Source: CAVXFS01 sp049582805 | GTDB lineage: Bacteria; Pseudomonadota; Gammaproteobacteria; Burkholderiales; Gallionellaceae | Length of the DNA stretch: 25,657 bases | Assembly (NCBI GenBank): GCA_049582805.1 | Contig: JBAUUR010000102.1 | Span: 1-25,657 of the forward strand | Reading direction: 5' to 3' | Part shown: piece after piece, positions 7,792 to 15,870 of the stretch | Position numbering within the stretch: position 1 is the first letter of the stretch | How the letters are laid out: every line of letters starts with the position of its first letter | The notes under the pieces: model-generated | Told to the model about the DNA's origin: nothing | The model's database searches: none | What the model saw: only the letters and a program-made list of their open reading frames with translations | Program-made: the position numbers and the translations under genes

Positions 7792-8709
7792 CTACTTCTT
7801 GGCTGGAACCGCCTTGACAGCGATCTCCTGCAATTTCCTTGGCTGGATGACGTGTCCGTCCAGTCCCGCTTGCTTGATGCTGCTGCCATACGCGACCGAC
7901 ATCAGTTGTGAATAATAAACCACAGGCATGGCGAACCGGGTGCCTTGCTTTTTGTTGATTTCCGACTGATAGATTTCAACATTCGCCTGGCACAGCTGGC
8001 AAGGCGTGACAATCATTTCGGCGCCGTGGTCATAGGCGGATTCCACGATGTCGCGGATTTGTTTCTGCGACTTGTCCCGCTCTGAAAACGCCAGGGCGCC
8101 GCCGCAGCAAGTCACTTTCTGGTCGTAGTTGCCGATCGCTTCGGCGCCGACGGTTTCAATCATTTTATCGAGGTACAGTGGGTTTTCGAATGATTCCCCG
8201 GCAATGCCGAAAGGGCGGTTGGTCTGGCAACCCACATATCCGGCGATCTTCATATCTTCCAGCGGTTTGACCACTGCTTGCTTCATCTCCTCGAAGCCCA
8301 CATCTTCGACCAGCACTTCGACGATATGGCGCGCCTTGACCGAACCTTTCAGGTTCAGGCCCGCTTCCTTGAGTGCCTGGTTGGTCTCGGCCATCAGGTC
8401 GTCATGTTCATTCAAACGCTCTGCCGTTTCGCGCGTGGCAAGCCAGCAAGCCGGGCAGCCGGACACCATGTCTTGCCCGGGCAGGTGCTGCTCCGCCAAG
8501 GCGAGATTGCGCGCATTGAGGACCAGACGCGGCAGTTCGCCGCCCTCGCCATAGCCGATCGAAGCACCGCAGCAGTTCCAGTCGGGAATTTCGTTAAGCT
8601 GGATATTCAGCGATTCACACATCTTGTCGATGGAGGTAACGAAGTTCGAAGCTGATGCGCCCTTCTGGGAAGAGCAGCCGGGGTAGAACGCATATTGTCT
8701 TTTTGCCAT
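7792..8709 (-). CDS. hdrB: Heterodisulfide reductase subunit B-like protein (two CCG domains)
   Basis: A 305-residue cytoplasmic protein of the HdrB family, which in methanogens binds noncubane 4Fe-4S clusters that split a disulfide. The N-terminus reads YAFYPGCSS. The first cysteine-rich domain has WNCCGAS followed by GCPACW. The second has VTCCGGALAF followed by TPCQLCQ, so both cluster-binding sets are present. GGAG about 8 nt upstream supports the start. It is the last gene of the operon and follows hdrC by 69 bp. Here it probably receives electrons from or gives them to QmoAB. The actual disulfide or thiol substrate is unknown. Confidence 0.9.
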   Translation of the reverse strand: MAKRQYAFYPGCSSQKGASASNFVTSIDKMCESLNIQLNEIPDWNCCGASIGYGEGGELPRLVLNARNLALAEQHLPGQDMVSGCPACWLATRETAERLNEHDDLMAETNQALKEAGLNLKGSVKARHIVEVLVEDVGFEEMKQAVVKPLEDMKIAGYVGCQTNRPFGIAGESFENPLYLDKMIETVGAEAIGNYDQKVTCCGGALAFSERDKSQKQIRDIVESAYDHGAEMIVTPCQLCQANVEIYQSEINKKQGTRFAMPVVYYSQLMSVAYGSSIKQAGLDGHVIQPRKLQEIAVKAVPAKK

Positions 8710-8727
8710 TGTTCTTTCTCCATCAAC

Positions 8728-8769
8728 GAGACGTTGCGCGTCTCCTCTCCCTTCCCGCAGGGGGAGGGA
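8728..8769. repeat. Two stem-loops between hdrC and hdrB
   Basis: GAGACG/CGTCTC (8728-8744, five-base loop) is followed by a nine-pair stem, TCCCTTCCC against GGGGAGGGA, with loop GCAG (8748-8769). In mRNA these could slow decay or adjust the hdrC:hdrB ratio. The C-rich/G-rich form also resembles dispersed REP-type repeats. Confidence 0.6.
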
Positions 8770-8778
8770 ATAAACAGT

Positions 8779-9402
8779 TCAGGAAGGATAGCCCTTCTTG
8801 CGCTCTTCGATTTCGCGCGCCTTGGCCAGCATTTTGTGTATGCCGCTCTGGTCCTTGCATTTGTGCCCGCCAAGGATTTCCATCGGGTTGAGCCGCTTGG
8901 CTTTCATCAGTCCCAGGCCCACCGCCTGCATCGCCAGCGCGTTCTTGATGCCTTGTACGAGGCCATCCTTGAAATACATGGACAGGGAAAATTTCAATTC
9001 ATTGATCCGGCCGGTCTTTACCAGGTTGTCCCAGAATATTTTTGCGATTTCACGGGTCGGCTGCCCTTTCGGCGCCATGTCGAGGCGGTGGGCATAATGC
9101 GCCAGGCCGTGCATGATGTGGGTGATCGGGAGCTTGCGCGGGCAGCGCACGATACAGCTGTAGCAGGAGGTGCACATCCACATCGAATCCGAGCTCAGCA
9201 CTTCCTCGCGCTTGCCGGCGCGTATCATCATGAAGATTTTCTGCGGCGAATGTTCCCAGGCGTTGCCGAGCGGACAGGAACCGGCGCATACGCCGCACTG
9301 CATGCACATCCTGACCCATTCGCCCTCCTCGACGCGATCCTCGACTTCCCTCAGGAAGTCGTTGCGGTAGAGCGCCACGGCCTGCTTATTGAGATCGTTC
9401 AT
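8779..9402 (-). CDS. hdrC: Heterodisulfide reductase subunit C-like iron-sulfur protein
   Basis: A 207-residue soluble protein with two classical 4Fe-4S motifs: CMQCGVCAGSCPLGN and CTSCYSCIVRCPRKLP. HdrC passes electrons between the flavoprotein HdrA/Qmo and HdrB. In canonical sulfate-reducer QmoC this domain is fused to a membrane cytochrome b part; no hydrophobic helices are seen here, so the fusion is absent. GAGGA is eight nt before the ATG, which lies ten bp after the qmoB stop. Gene order qmoA-qmoB-hdrC-hdrB supports one complex. Confidence 0.92.
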   Translation of the reverse strand: MNDLNKQAVALYRNDFLREVEDRVEEGEWVRMCMQCGVCAGSCPLGNAWEHSPQKIFMMIRAGKREEVLSSDSMWMCTSCYSCIVRCPRKLPITHIMHGLAHYAHRLDMAPKGQPTREIAKIFWDNLVKTGRINELKFSLSMYFKDGLVQGIKNALAMQAVGLGLMKAKRLNPMEILGGHKCKDQSGIHKMLAKAREIEERKKGYPS

Positions 9403-9412
9403 GTTTCATTCC

Positions 9413-11623
9413 TCAAGCAAAGCCCTTCATCGGCGACATGCCGATTTCATTGATCTTTTCGACATACTCGTTGATCAGTCTGGCGACCCGCGCGTTGTCG
9501 GTGATCGCCACTTCGTAGCTGGCGACGCGCTCGGTCTCCAGCCCCAGTTGCTTTAGCGTGTCGTCTATCTTGCTCATGCGGTAGGTGGCCAGTTCCGACC
9601 CCTTGACGAAGTGGCACTGGTAATTGTCGCCGTGCTTGCAGCCCATCATCATCACGCCGTCGTAGCCGGAGTTGAGCGCGTCGGTGATCCAGATGGTGTT
9701 CACCGAACCCAGGCAACGCACCGGGATCGCGCGCACGAACGCGGAATACACGTGATGTTGCAATCCGGCCATGTCGAGCGCGGGATAGGCATCGTTCTCG
9801 CAGGCCAGCACCAGGATGCGCGGCTTTTCGGAAAACTCGTCCGGGATGTCCACCGCCTTTATCTGGTTGCCGACGGTGTCCACCGAATAGTTCTCAAACG
9901 AGATCACGCGCACCGGACAGGCGCCCATGCAGGTGCCGCAGCGGCGGCAGCGGCTCTCGTTGAATACCGGGAAGCGCCGCTCGTCTTCATCGATTGCGCC
10001 GAACGGACATTCCACCGTGCAGCGCTTGCACTGGGTGCAGCCTTCCAGTCGCGCGGTGGGGAACGACAGATCGCCAGAGCGCGGATGGGCGGCGCGTCCC
10101 AGGCCGGCGTTCTCCACCGCCTGGATCGCTTTCAGCGCCGCGCCGGTCGCATCCTCCGTTGCCTGCAGCATGTCCATCGGGCGGCGCACCGGGCCGGCGG
10201 CATAGATGCCGGTGCGGCGCGTCTCGTACGGGAAGCAGATGAAGTGCGAATCGTTGAAGCCATATTTCAACTGCGGCATGTCCTTGCCCTGGCGGTAGTT
10301 GAGATTGAGGATGGAAACCTGTTTTTCCTTGGTGGCATCATCATCCGGCAGTTCGATGTTCACGCCGGAATTCGGCACCTGCCCGGTGGCAAGCACCACC
10401 AGATCGGCTGTGATGACGGCATCCTCGTCGAGGATCAAGTCGCGGAAATTCACCTTGCAAGCATCACCATCCACATCCACTGTAGAAGCCTTGCCCTTGG
10501 TGAAGATCACGCCCTTGTCCTGCGCGCTGCGGTAGAAATCCTCGCCCATACCCGGCATGCGTAGATCGGTGTACAACACCACCGTGTCCACCAGCGGGTT
10601 CGCATTCTTGAAATAGATCGCTTGCTTGACGCTGGTTGCGCAGCAGTGGCCGGAGCAATAGGGCAGGTGTTCCGGGTTGGCTTCGTTGCGCTGCCCGGCG
10701 CACTGGATGAACACCACGCTCTTTACTTTTTTCCCGTCGGCGCGCTTGATCGCCGCGCCGTCAGCCAAGCGCGCCAGGGATTCCACTCCGGCCTGATCCA
10801 CCACGTTGGCCGATTTGCCTCCGCCGAGTTCCGGCAGCTTGTTGAGGTCATAAGCGGAGAACCCGGTGGCCTGGATGATGGCGCCGACCTCCTCGGTGAC
10901 CGCGGGGCCGGATTCCTGAGCCACCTGCACGCTGAAACGTCCGGGTGCGCCGGCGGTTTCGGCAATGGTGGAATTCAGATGCACGGTGATGCGTGGATGC
11001 GAGGTGACTTTGCTTGCCAGCTCTGCCAGACCGGTATCCTGCGGCTCGGCATAAGGCTGCTTGAACGGCACGCGCCTCCATAGCTTCGCTGCCCAGCCGC
11101 CGAGATGGCCAGCCTTCTCGACCAGCACCACATCGTAGCCGGTTTCCGCCGATTCCAGCGCGGCAGTCAAACCGGACATGCCGCCCCCAACCACCAGGAT
11201 GCGCTTGTTGTTGGCATGATCGGTATTGCCCTCGGGCAGCTTCATTTTCTTGATTTCGGCGCAGCCCATGCGCACATAATCGTTGGCCATTTCCTGGCGC
11301 ACCTCGTCATGCTCGCTGCCCTCGGCCACCACCCAGATCACGCCTTCGCGCAGGTTGGCGCGCGACATGGCTACTTCCGGGAAATTGAACGCCTCGGTCT
11401 TGGCGCGGCGCGAGCAGGCGGCGATGCAGATGTGGGTGACGGCTTCCTTGGCGATATCGTCGCGGATCATCTGCACGCCTTCGGAATTGCACAGGAAGGC
11501 GTGTTCGCGCACCACGGCCATCTTGCCTTCCTTCTGCGCGATTTTGCTCAACTGGGCGATGTCGAGCTTGTCGCCCAGGCCACACCCCGAGCAAATGTAA
11601 GCGGCAGTTTTCATTTCGCTCAT
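9413..11623 (-). CDS. qmoB: QmoB-like HdrA/MvhD flavoprotein
   Basis: A 736-residue FAD and iron-sulfur protein. The N-terminus has ICSGCGLGDKLD. The FAD Rossmann motif ILVVGGGMSGLTAALESAE begins near residue 143. A cysteine-rich HdrA segment (QCAGQRNE, SGHCCATS) follows. Two 4Fe-4S ferredoxin motifs (CTQCKRCTVECP, CRRCGTCMGACP) come next. The C-terminal MvhD-like domain has MGCKHGDNYQCHF. This HdrA-plus-MvhD fusion is the defining layout of QmoB. Its ATG overlaps the qmoA stop by four bases (ATGA). It would carry electrons between the quinone or disulfide branch and a sulfur enzyme such as APS reductase, which is not in the window. Confidence 0.92.
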   Translation of the reverse strand: MSEMKTAAYICSGCGLGDKLDIAQLSKIAQKEGKMAVVREHAFLCNSEGVQMIRDDIAKEAVTHICIAACSRRAKTEAFNFPEVAMSRANLREGVIWVVAEGSEHDEVRQEMANDYVRMGCAEIKKMKLPEGNTDHANNKRILVVGGGMSGLTAALESAETGYDVVLVEKAGHLGGWAAKLWRRVPFKQPYAEPQDTGLAELASKVTSHPRITVHLNSTIAETAGAPGRFSVQVAQESGPAVTEEVGAIIQATGFSAYDLNKLPELGGGKSANVVDQAGVESLARLADGAAIKRADGKKVKSVVFIQCAGQRNEANPEHLPYCSGHCCATSVKQAIYFKNANPLVDTVVLYTDLRMPGMGEDFYRSAQDKGVIFTKGKASTVDVDGDACKVNFRDLILDEDAVITADLVVLATGQVPNSGVNIELPDDDATKEKQVSILNLNYRQGKDMPQLKYGFNDSHFICFPYETRRTGIYAAGPVRRPMDMLQATEDATGAALKAIQAVENAGLGRAAHPRSGDLSFPTARLEGCTQCKRCTVECPFGAIDEDERRFPVFNESRCRRCGTCMGACPVRVISFENYSVDTVGNQIKAVDIPDEFSEKPRILVLACENDAYPALDMAGLQHHVYSAFVRAIPVRCLGSVNTIWITDALNSGYDGVMMMGCKHGDNYQCHFVKGSELATYRMSKIDDTLKQLGLETERVASYEVAITDNARVARLINEYVEKINEIGMSPMKGFA

Positions 11624-12873
11624 GATTGAGTTCCCTCGATTGCGGAAGTCCTGTGCATCACCTGTATCGCGCGCAATGCCGCCGCCGTGGCGTTTTGCGT
11701 CGCACGGTTCACGTCGAGCGGGCTGCTGGCCGCGCCTGCGCCGAACTGGCCGCCATCGGCGCAGCCTTCGATGAACCCGGAGGAATCGGTCATGATATCC
11801 GCAGGCAGCTTGATGCCGTTGCTTTCCGGCTCCATGCCGATCGCGAGCACCACGAGATCGTGCCGTGCGGCGTAGCGGTGGTAACCTTCCGTGTCCACGC
11901 CGTGCAGGATCAGGTCGCCGCTCTTTTCATCCAGTTTGATGTTGGCGACCTTGGACTTGATGAACTTCACCGTCGGGTCCTGCTGCACTTTCAGGTAGAA
12001 ATCCTCCAGGCGGTCGATGGAGCGGATGTCGATGTAGTACACCGTGGATTTGCCTTCCTCGCCATACGCCTCGCGCACATATTGCGTCTGCTTCAACGAG
12101 GCCATGCAGCAGATGCGCGAGCAGTGGCGCAGATGGTTCTCGTCGCGCGAACCGGCGCACTGGATGAAGGCGATGTTCCTGGCTTCCTTGCCGTCCGATG
12201 GGCGCAGCAATTTGCCGCGGGTGGGCCCGTGCGGATCGGCGTAGCGCTCGAACTCGACGCTGGTGATCACGTTGTCAAAAAGGCCATAGCCGTAAGGCTG
12301 TATCCTGGCCGCGTCATAAGGCTTCCAGCCAGTGGCCCAGACGAACGCGCCGACTTTCAGTTCTATCGTCTCGGCCTGCATGTCGAGCTCTATCGCGCCG
12401 TATTTGCAGGCAGCCCTGGCCTTGCCCGCATCCGGCGTGCCGATGATGGAGGGATCGAGCACATAGTGCTGTGGATAGGCCATGGCATGCGGCAGGTAGG
12501 CGGCGCGCGTCCTGGCCAGGTTGTATTCGTAGGGATTGGGTATCTCCGCCTCGACTACCTTGGCGCATTCGCCCCAGGCGGTGCAGTTGGAGTTGACGTA
12601 GCGCGGCGAGAGTTTCAGGGTCACCGTGTAGTCGCCACGCCGGCCGGAGACTGCCGTCACTTCGGCCTGGGTCAGCACACGCAGGTTGCGGTTAGCCTTG
12701 AGGCGGCGCAGGTTGATCTCCAGCCCGCAGGTCGGATGGCACATTTTCGGAAAGTAGCGGTACAGCAATGCGGTGCGTCCGCCCAGACTGGTGTTGCGTT
12801 CGGCGAGGATCACCTGCTTGCCGCATTCGGCGGCTTCCAGAGCAGCCGTCATGCCGCCGATGCCGCCGCCCAC
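11620..12873 (-). CDS. qmoA: QmoA-like HdrA-type flavoprotein (5' end in doubt)
   Basis: Flavoprotein of the Qmo complex, 417 residues from the GTG at 12873. The open frame begins directly in the FAD glycine motif (GGGIGGMTAALEAAE). It includes SLGGRTALLY, MCHPTCGLEINL and the HdrA-type cysteine segment FIQCAGSRDE...CSRICCMASLKQ. From that GTG the first Rossmann strand (TILVV) is lost and there is no Shine-Dalgarno. The natural start appears to be GTG at 12912, five nt after GGAGG and in the same frame, but codon nine from there is TAG. The rest of the gene looks intact and overlaps qmoB. It may be a pseudogene start, a sequencing error or a reassigned codon. Confidence 0.8.
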   Translation of the reverse strand: MGGGIGGMTAALEAAECGKQVILAERNTSLGGRTALLYRYFPKMCHPTCGLEINLRRLKANRNLRVLTQAEVTAVSGRRGDYTVTLKLSPRYVNSNCTAWGECAKVVEAEIPNPYEYNLARTRAAYLPHAMAYPQHYVLDPSIIGTPDAGKARAACKYGAIELDMQAETIELKVGAFVWATGWKPYDAARIQPYGYGLFDNVITSVEFERYADPHGPTRGKLLRPSDGKEARNIAFIQCAGSRDENHLRHCSRICCMASLKQTQYVREAYGEEGKSTVYYIDIRSIDRLEDFYLKVQQDPTVKFIKSKVANIKLDEKSGDLILHGVDTEGYHRYAARHDLVVLAIGMEPESNGIKLPADIMTDSSGFIEGCADGGQFGAGAASSPLDVNRATQNATAAALRAIQVMHRTSAIEGTQS

Positions 12874-12926
12874 GACCAGGATGGTCTAGCTGGTTGCGAT
12901 TATGGCCGTCACTCAATCCTCCAATT
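12874..12926 (-). other. qmoA: Interrupted 5' end of qmoA: strong RBS and GTG, then in-frame TAG
   Basis: On the minus strand TTGGAGGATTGA precedes GTG (12912-12910). The frame reads MTAIIATS, then TAG (12888-12886), then TILVV directly into the GGGIGG motif. An alternative is a one-base indel, because TTG at 12916 opens a neighbouring frame (MSDGHNRNQLD) that ends near the same place, but its distance to GGAGG is too short. Confidence 0.7.
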
Positions 12927-12943
12927 GATATAGGAAAAATACA

Positions 12944-13471
12944 TCAGTGTCTCAGTGTGCGTATTTCGAAAGTCATGCGTTCCAGGTCGCCAAGTATCCA
13001 TGTAGGAACGGCATCCACGCCGGGTGCATCAATGCCTGCGACCGACCCGGGATTGACCAGCCAGCTGCTGCTGCCCTTGATATTGGGTTGGGTGCCGATA
13101 TGCGCCGTATGGCTGTGGCCGTGGCATACCAGGTCGTAGTCTCCGGTGCAAGCCATGGCATGCCCGTAATGCGGAAAATGCGTAACGAAAATTTTTCTCC
13201 CGCCAAGCTCCAGCATGGCATCCTGGCCATGGTAAATAAACTGCCGGTTGGTTTTAGCCATCATGTTGTGCAATGCCATCTGATCGCCAACGTTATTGCC
13301 ATGCACCACATGCAATGGCAAGCCGAGTTTCATCGAGGCGCGCAAGGTATTGGCTCCAATCAGGTCGCCGCAATGGATCACAGCCTTGGCGCCAAAAGCC
13401 TGCGCTTCGCTGATGGCCATGACCAGGGGATCGGAGCGGTCGTGGCTGTCGGAGACAATGCAAATTTTCAT
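12944..13471 (-). CDS. YfcE/MJ0936-type metallophosphoesterase
   Basis: A 175-residue calcineurin-like phosphodiesterase. The metal ligands are visible in order: SDSHD (D8, H10), HCGD (about D36), HGNN (about N59), THFPH, and GHSHTAH near the end, followed by NPGS. The family hydrolyses phosphodiesters, but the substrate is usually unknown. The gene ends 31 bp before the qmoA GTG on the same strand and may be the first gene of that operon. Whether it has a role in sulfur metabolism is open. The ATG has only a weak GGAA site. Confidence 0.88.
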   Translation of the reverse strand: MKICIVSDSHDRSDPLVMAISEAQAFGAKAVIHCGDLIGANTLRASMKLGLPLHVVHGNNVGDQMALHNMMAKTNRQFIYHGQDAMLELGGRKIFVTHFPHYGHAMACTGDYDLVCHGHSHTAHIGTQPNIKGSSSWLVNPGSVAGIDAPGVDAVPTWILGDLERMTFEIRTLRH

Positions 13472-13816
13472 GTAACTTGTTCCAAGGCCGAAGTATGGAA
13501 ATCAGGCAAAGGGCCCAGTCTGGAGAGTTAACATTAAGCGCAATTGACAGGTTTCATGTCTATAGCCAAATCGGGGGGGAAAGGTTATAGCCCATGTGGG
13601 GTATGTCTGATATACTTTAACGCAGTTTCAGGCGCGGAATTTATTAAGTATTCCATAACATGATTGCCATATCCCATTGAGATATGAAGCAGACAGGCAA
13701 GTGTACAGTTCTGGCTTCAGATTTGCCGGCCCGCAGGTATGCAGGTCACGGATTATGAAATTTCGTAAAATGGTTTTCTGCTTGAAGATGGTCACTCCAA
13801 ACAGGTATGTTAACTT
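13472..13816. promoter_or_regulatory. Divergent intergenic region between the qmo run and the kinase
   Basis: This 345-bp region must hold promoters for both directions. Toward the kinase an extended -10 (TGATATACT, 13608-13616) is visible without a good -35, giving a leader of nearly 200 nt. TTGACA occurs at 13544 but has no -10 at the right distance. No clear minus-strand promoter and no gene are seen. Confidence 0.4.
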
Positions 13817-15007
13817 GTGCTGAACACCATGAATAACCCACTGTTTCAAGAAGGATCCGGCGCTGAGCAACTGTTTACTCAGGAACCGCGCGTTGAGCGT
13901 GTGAGCAGCCTGGGTAGTGGAGATCGGAATTCTGCCGCTACCTATGGCGATGAACTCAGGATGCTGCTGGACGGATTTCTTGAAACGATAATCAAGTCGG
14001 TAGGCGCGCGCGCTGGCGCGATACGGGTGTTGTCTCCCGGCGGACGCGAGTTGCATATTGCCGGAGCTGTGGGCTTGCCGCCAGATGTTTTTGAATGTGA
14101 AAGCCAGGTCGAGCTTAGTTGCGGTGTGTGTGGCATGGCTGCCAGTGATGGTGATATACATGCGGCTGATGCCGCCGCTTGTGCCTGGCGTTCCGGACCC
14201 GGTTTCTTTGGCGGGGAGTGCCGTAGCGTCGTTGCGGTTCCGTTGAATTTTCGCGGCAAACTGGTTGGCATTTTCAATTTATTTTTCGAATCCGGCGAGA
14301 AAATTGCCGATGATTCTGCGCCAATGCTCCATGTATTTGCAGAGATGATCGGCATCTCGTTGGAAAATGCCAGGCTTGCTCGTGAGAATCGTCGCATGAG
14401 CCTGATGGGCGAACGTCAGGCGATAGCCAATGAAATACATGACTCCCTGGCGCAAACGCTGGTGTATAGCCGGATGCGCACGAGCATGCTGCAGGAGGCT
14501 ATACGCAGGAAAGATGACTTGCTTGCCTATAAGTGTTTACGGGATGTGAACGAGGCACTGGAAAGCGGTCAAAAATCGGTACGTGAACTGATTACGCATT
14601 TTCGCTGCCAAATGGATCCGTTGGGACTTCAGCATGCTTTGCAGGTGTTGGTCGACGGGTTCAGGGAGAGAACCGAAATAGAACTGGAATACTCCAATAA
14701 AATACTGGATTCGGGATTGCCGTCTGAACATGAGTTGCAGATTTATCATATCGTGCGAGAAGTACTGACGAATATTGCCGTCCATTCTGGCGCGACCCGA
14801 GCCAGATTGTTGGCGCTGCACTCCGGAGCGCGTTTTGTTTTTACCATCGAGGACAACGGCACGGGAATATCAGCCAATACCCGGATGGAAGGACATTATG
14901 GCCTGACCATCATGCGCGAACGTGCGCAGCGAATCGGAGCGGAGATTGAAGTGGAGAGTGCGGAGGGACATGGCACAATTGTGCGGCTTAGTTTTTCTGT
15001 GCCATAA
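13817..15007 (+). CDS. Soluble NarX/NreB-type histidine kinase with GAF domain
   Basis: A 396-residue cytoplasmic sensor kinase. Residues about 45-185 form a GAF-like domain. It contains cysteines at 94, 102, 105, 122 and 135 (FECESQ, SCGVCG, AACAW, GECRS), which might bind an iron-sulfur cluster or a thiol signal. A HisKA_3 dimerisation helix with the phosphoryl histidine follows in NEIHDSLAQ (about H208). The HATPase domain has the N box (REVLTNIAVHS) and the G box (EDNGTGI). No membrane segments are found, unlike NarX/NarQ. The start is GTG 13817 or ATG 13829; neither has a strong ribosome site. The response regulator follows after 11 bp. Confidence 0.88.
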   Translation: MLNTMNNPLFQEGSGAEQLFTQEPRVERVSSLGSGDRNSAATYGDELRMLLDGFLETIIKSVGARAGAIRVLSPGGRELHIAGAVGLPPDVFECESQVELSCGVCGMAASDGDIHAADAAACAWRSGPGFFGGECRSVVAVPLNFRGKLVGIFNLFFESGEKIADDSAPMLHVFAEMIGISLENARLARENRRMSLMGERQAIANEIHDSLAQTLVYSRMRTSMLQEAIRRKDDLLAYKCLRDVNEALESGQKSVRELITHFRCQMDPLGLQHALQVLVDGFRERTEIELEYSNKILDSGLPSEHELQIYHIVREVLTNIAVHSGATRARLLALHSGARFVFTIEDNGTGISANTRMEGHYGLTIMRERAQRIGAEIEVESAEGHGTIVRLSFSVP

Positions 15008-15018
15008 GGAGTTAGGTG

Positions 15019-15705
15019 ATGCCTGAATCTGATATACCTATACAAGTCGCCTTGGTGGATGACCACAGTCTGTGCCGGCGCGGCCTGACCGAACTGCTTA
15101 CCCATCGCTACGGAATTGGAGTTGTCGGTTCCACCGATAATGCGCAGGAATTGGAAGTCATGTTGCGCGAGCACAAGCCGACCTTGGTGGTCATGGACCT
15201 GCGCATGGAGCCTCTGGGTGGGTTACAGATATTGGAATTGATGCGCAAAAATGGCCTGGATACGCCAGTGGTAATTCTGACCATGAGCGATGAAGAAGCT
15301 GATCTGGCAGATGCGCTACGGGCTGGAGTTCGTGGATATTTATTGAAGGATATGCCACCGGATGATGTTGTCGATGCGATTCGGCGAGTTGCTGCCGGAG
15401 AAATGGTCGTGGCGCCGGCGATGACGACGAAAATGATCAGCATTATGCAGCATGGGAAACTGGAGCATGATAGCAAGAACTCCCTGAAGTCATTGACCGA
15501 ACGGGAAAGGGAAATCCTTGAACTGCTGGCTCGTGGAGAAAGCAACAAAGGTATTGCCCGTGCTTTGGGCATAAGCAATGACACTGTCAAGCAGCATGTC
15601 CGTCATATTCTTACCAAACTGAATCTGACTTCCAGAGTTGGAGCGGCAGTAATGTTTGCTGTCGAGCAAAAAGGCGCCGAAGAGCGTTTTACCTCTACCA
15701 GTTAA
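15019..15705 (+). CDS. NarL/FixJ-family response regulator
   Basis: A 228-residue DNA-binding regulator. The receiver domain has the acidic pair VDDHS (14-15), the phosphoacceptor VVMDLRM (D60) and the switch lysine in YLLKDMPP. The C-terminal LuxR helix-turn-helix reads LTEREREILELLARGESNKG, with the recognition helix in SNDTVKQHV. I chose ATG 15019, seven nt after AAGGAG, rather than the adjoining GTG at 15016. It almost certainly pairs with the upstream kinase. Targets are unknown; the divergent qmo operon is a candidate by position only. Confidence 0.93.
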   Translation: MPESDIPIQVALVDDHSLCRRGLTELLTHRYGIGVVGSTDNAQELEVMLREHKPTLVVMDLRMEPLGGLQILELMRKNGLDTPVVILTMSDEEADLADALRAGVRGYLLKDMPPDDVVDAIRRVAAGEMVVAPAMTTKMISIMQHGKLEHDSKNSLKSLTEREREILELLARGESNKGIARALGISNDTVKQHVRHILTKLNLTSRVGAAVMFAVEQKGAEERFTSTS

Positions 15706-15802
15706 TTAAATACGGCGCGATTCCTGATTCTGAACCTGTAGCTTGCCGAGCGAAGCCACGTATCACGCAGAAATTTCAGGGAACTGATTGCGGGCTTGCA
15801 GA

Positions 15803-15838
15803 ACGGCTGCCGCCACGAGCAGCCGTCAGGTTGTTTCC
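15803..15838 (+). terminator. Probable terminator after the response regulator
   Basis: Perfect eight-pair stem ACGGCTGC/GCAGCCGT with loop CGCCACGA, followed after CAGG by the T-rich TTGTTTCCTTG. It lies about 100 bp past the regulator stop and before the convergent dksA. Confidence 0.5.
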
Positions 15839-15870
15839 TTGTTCAAATCAGCCGGATGTTTACCCCGGAA

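Noticed and set aside
9611..10564. 317-codon plus-strand frame opposite qmoB
   Set aside because: Shadow of qmoB with no motif and poor start context.
11626..12933. Long plus-strand open frame (435 codons) opposite qmoA
   Set aside because: It mirrors the GC-rich qmoA codons, has arginine/histidine/alanine-rich composition and matches no family; qmoA on the other strand is clear.
13544..13566. TTGACA at 13544 as a kinase promoter
   Set aside because: The nearest TATA-like box (13561) is only 11 bp away and no -10 fits at 16-18 bp.
13628..14161. Minus-strand frame of 177 codons over the kinase 5' end
   Set aside because: Overlaps the well-supported kinase and shows no domain.
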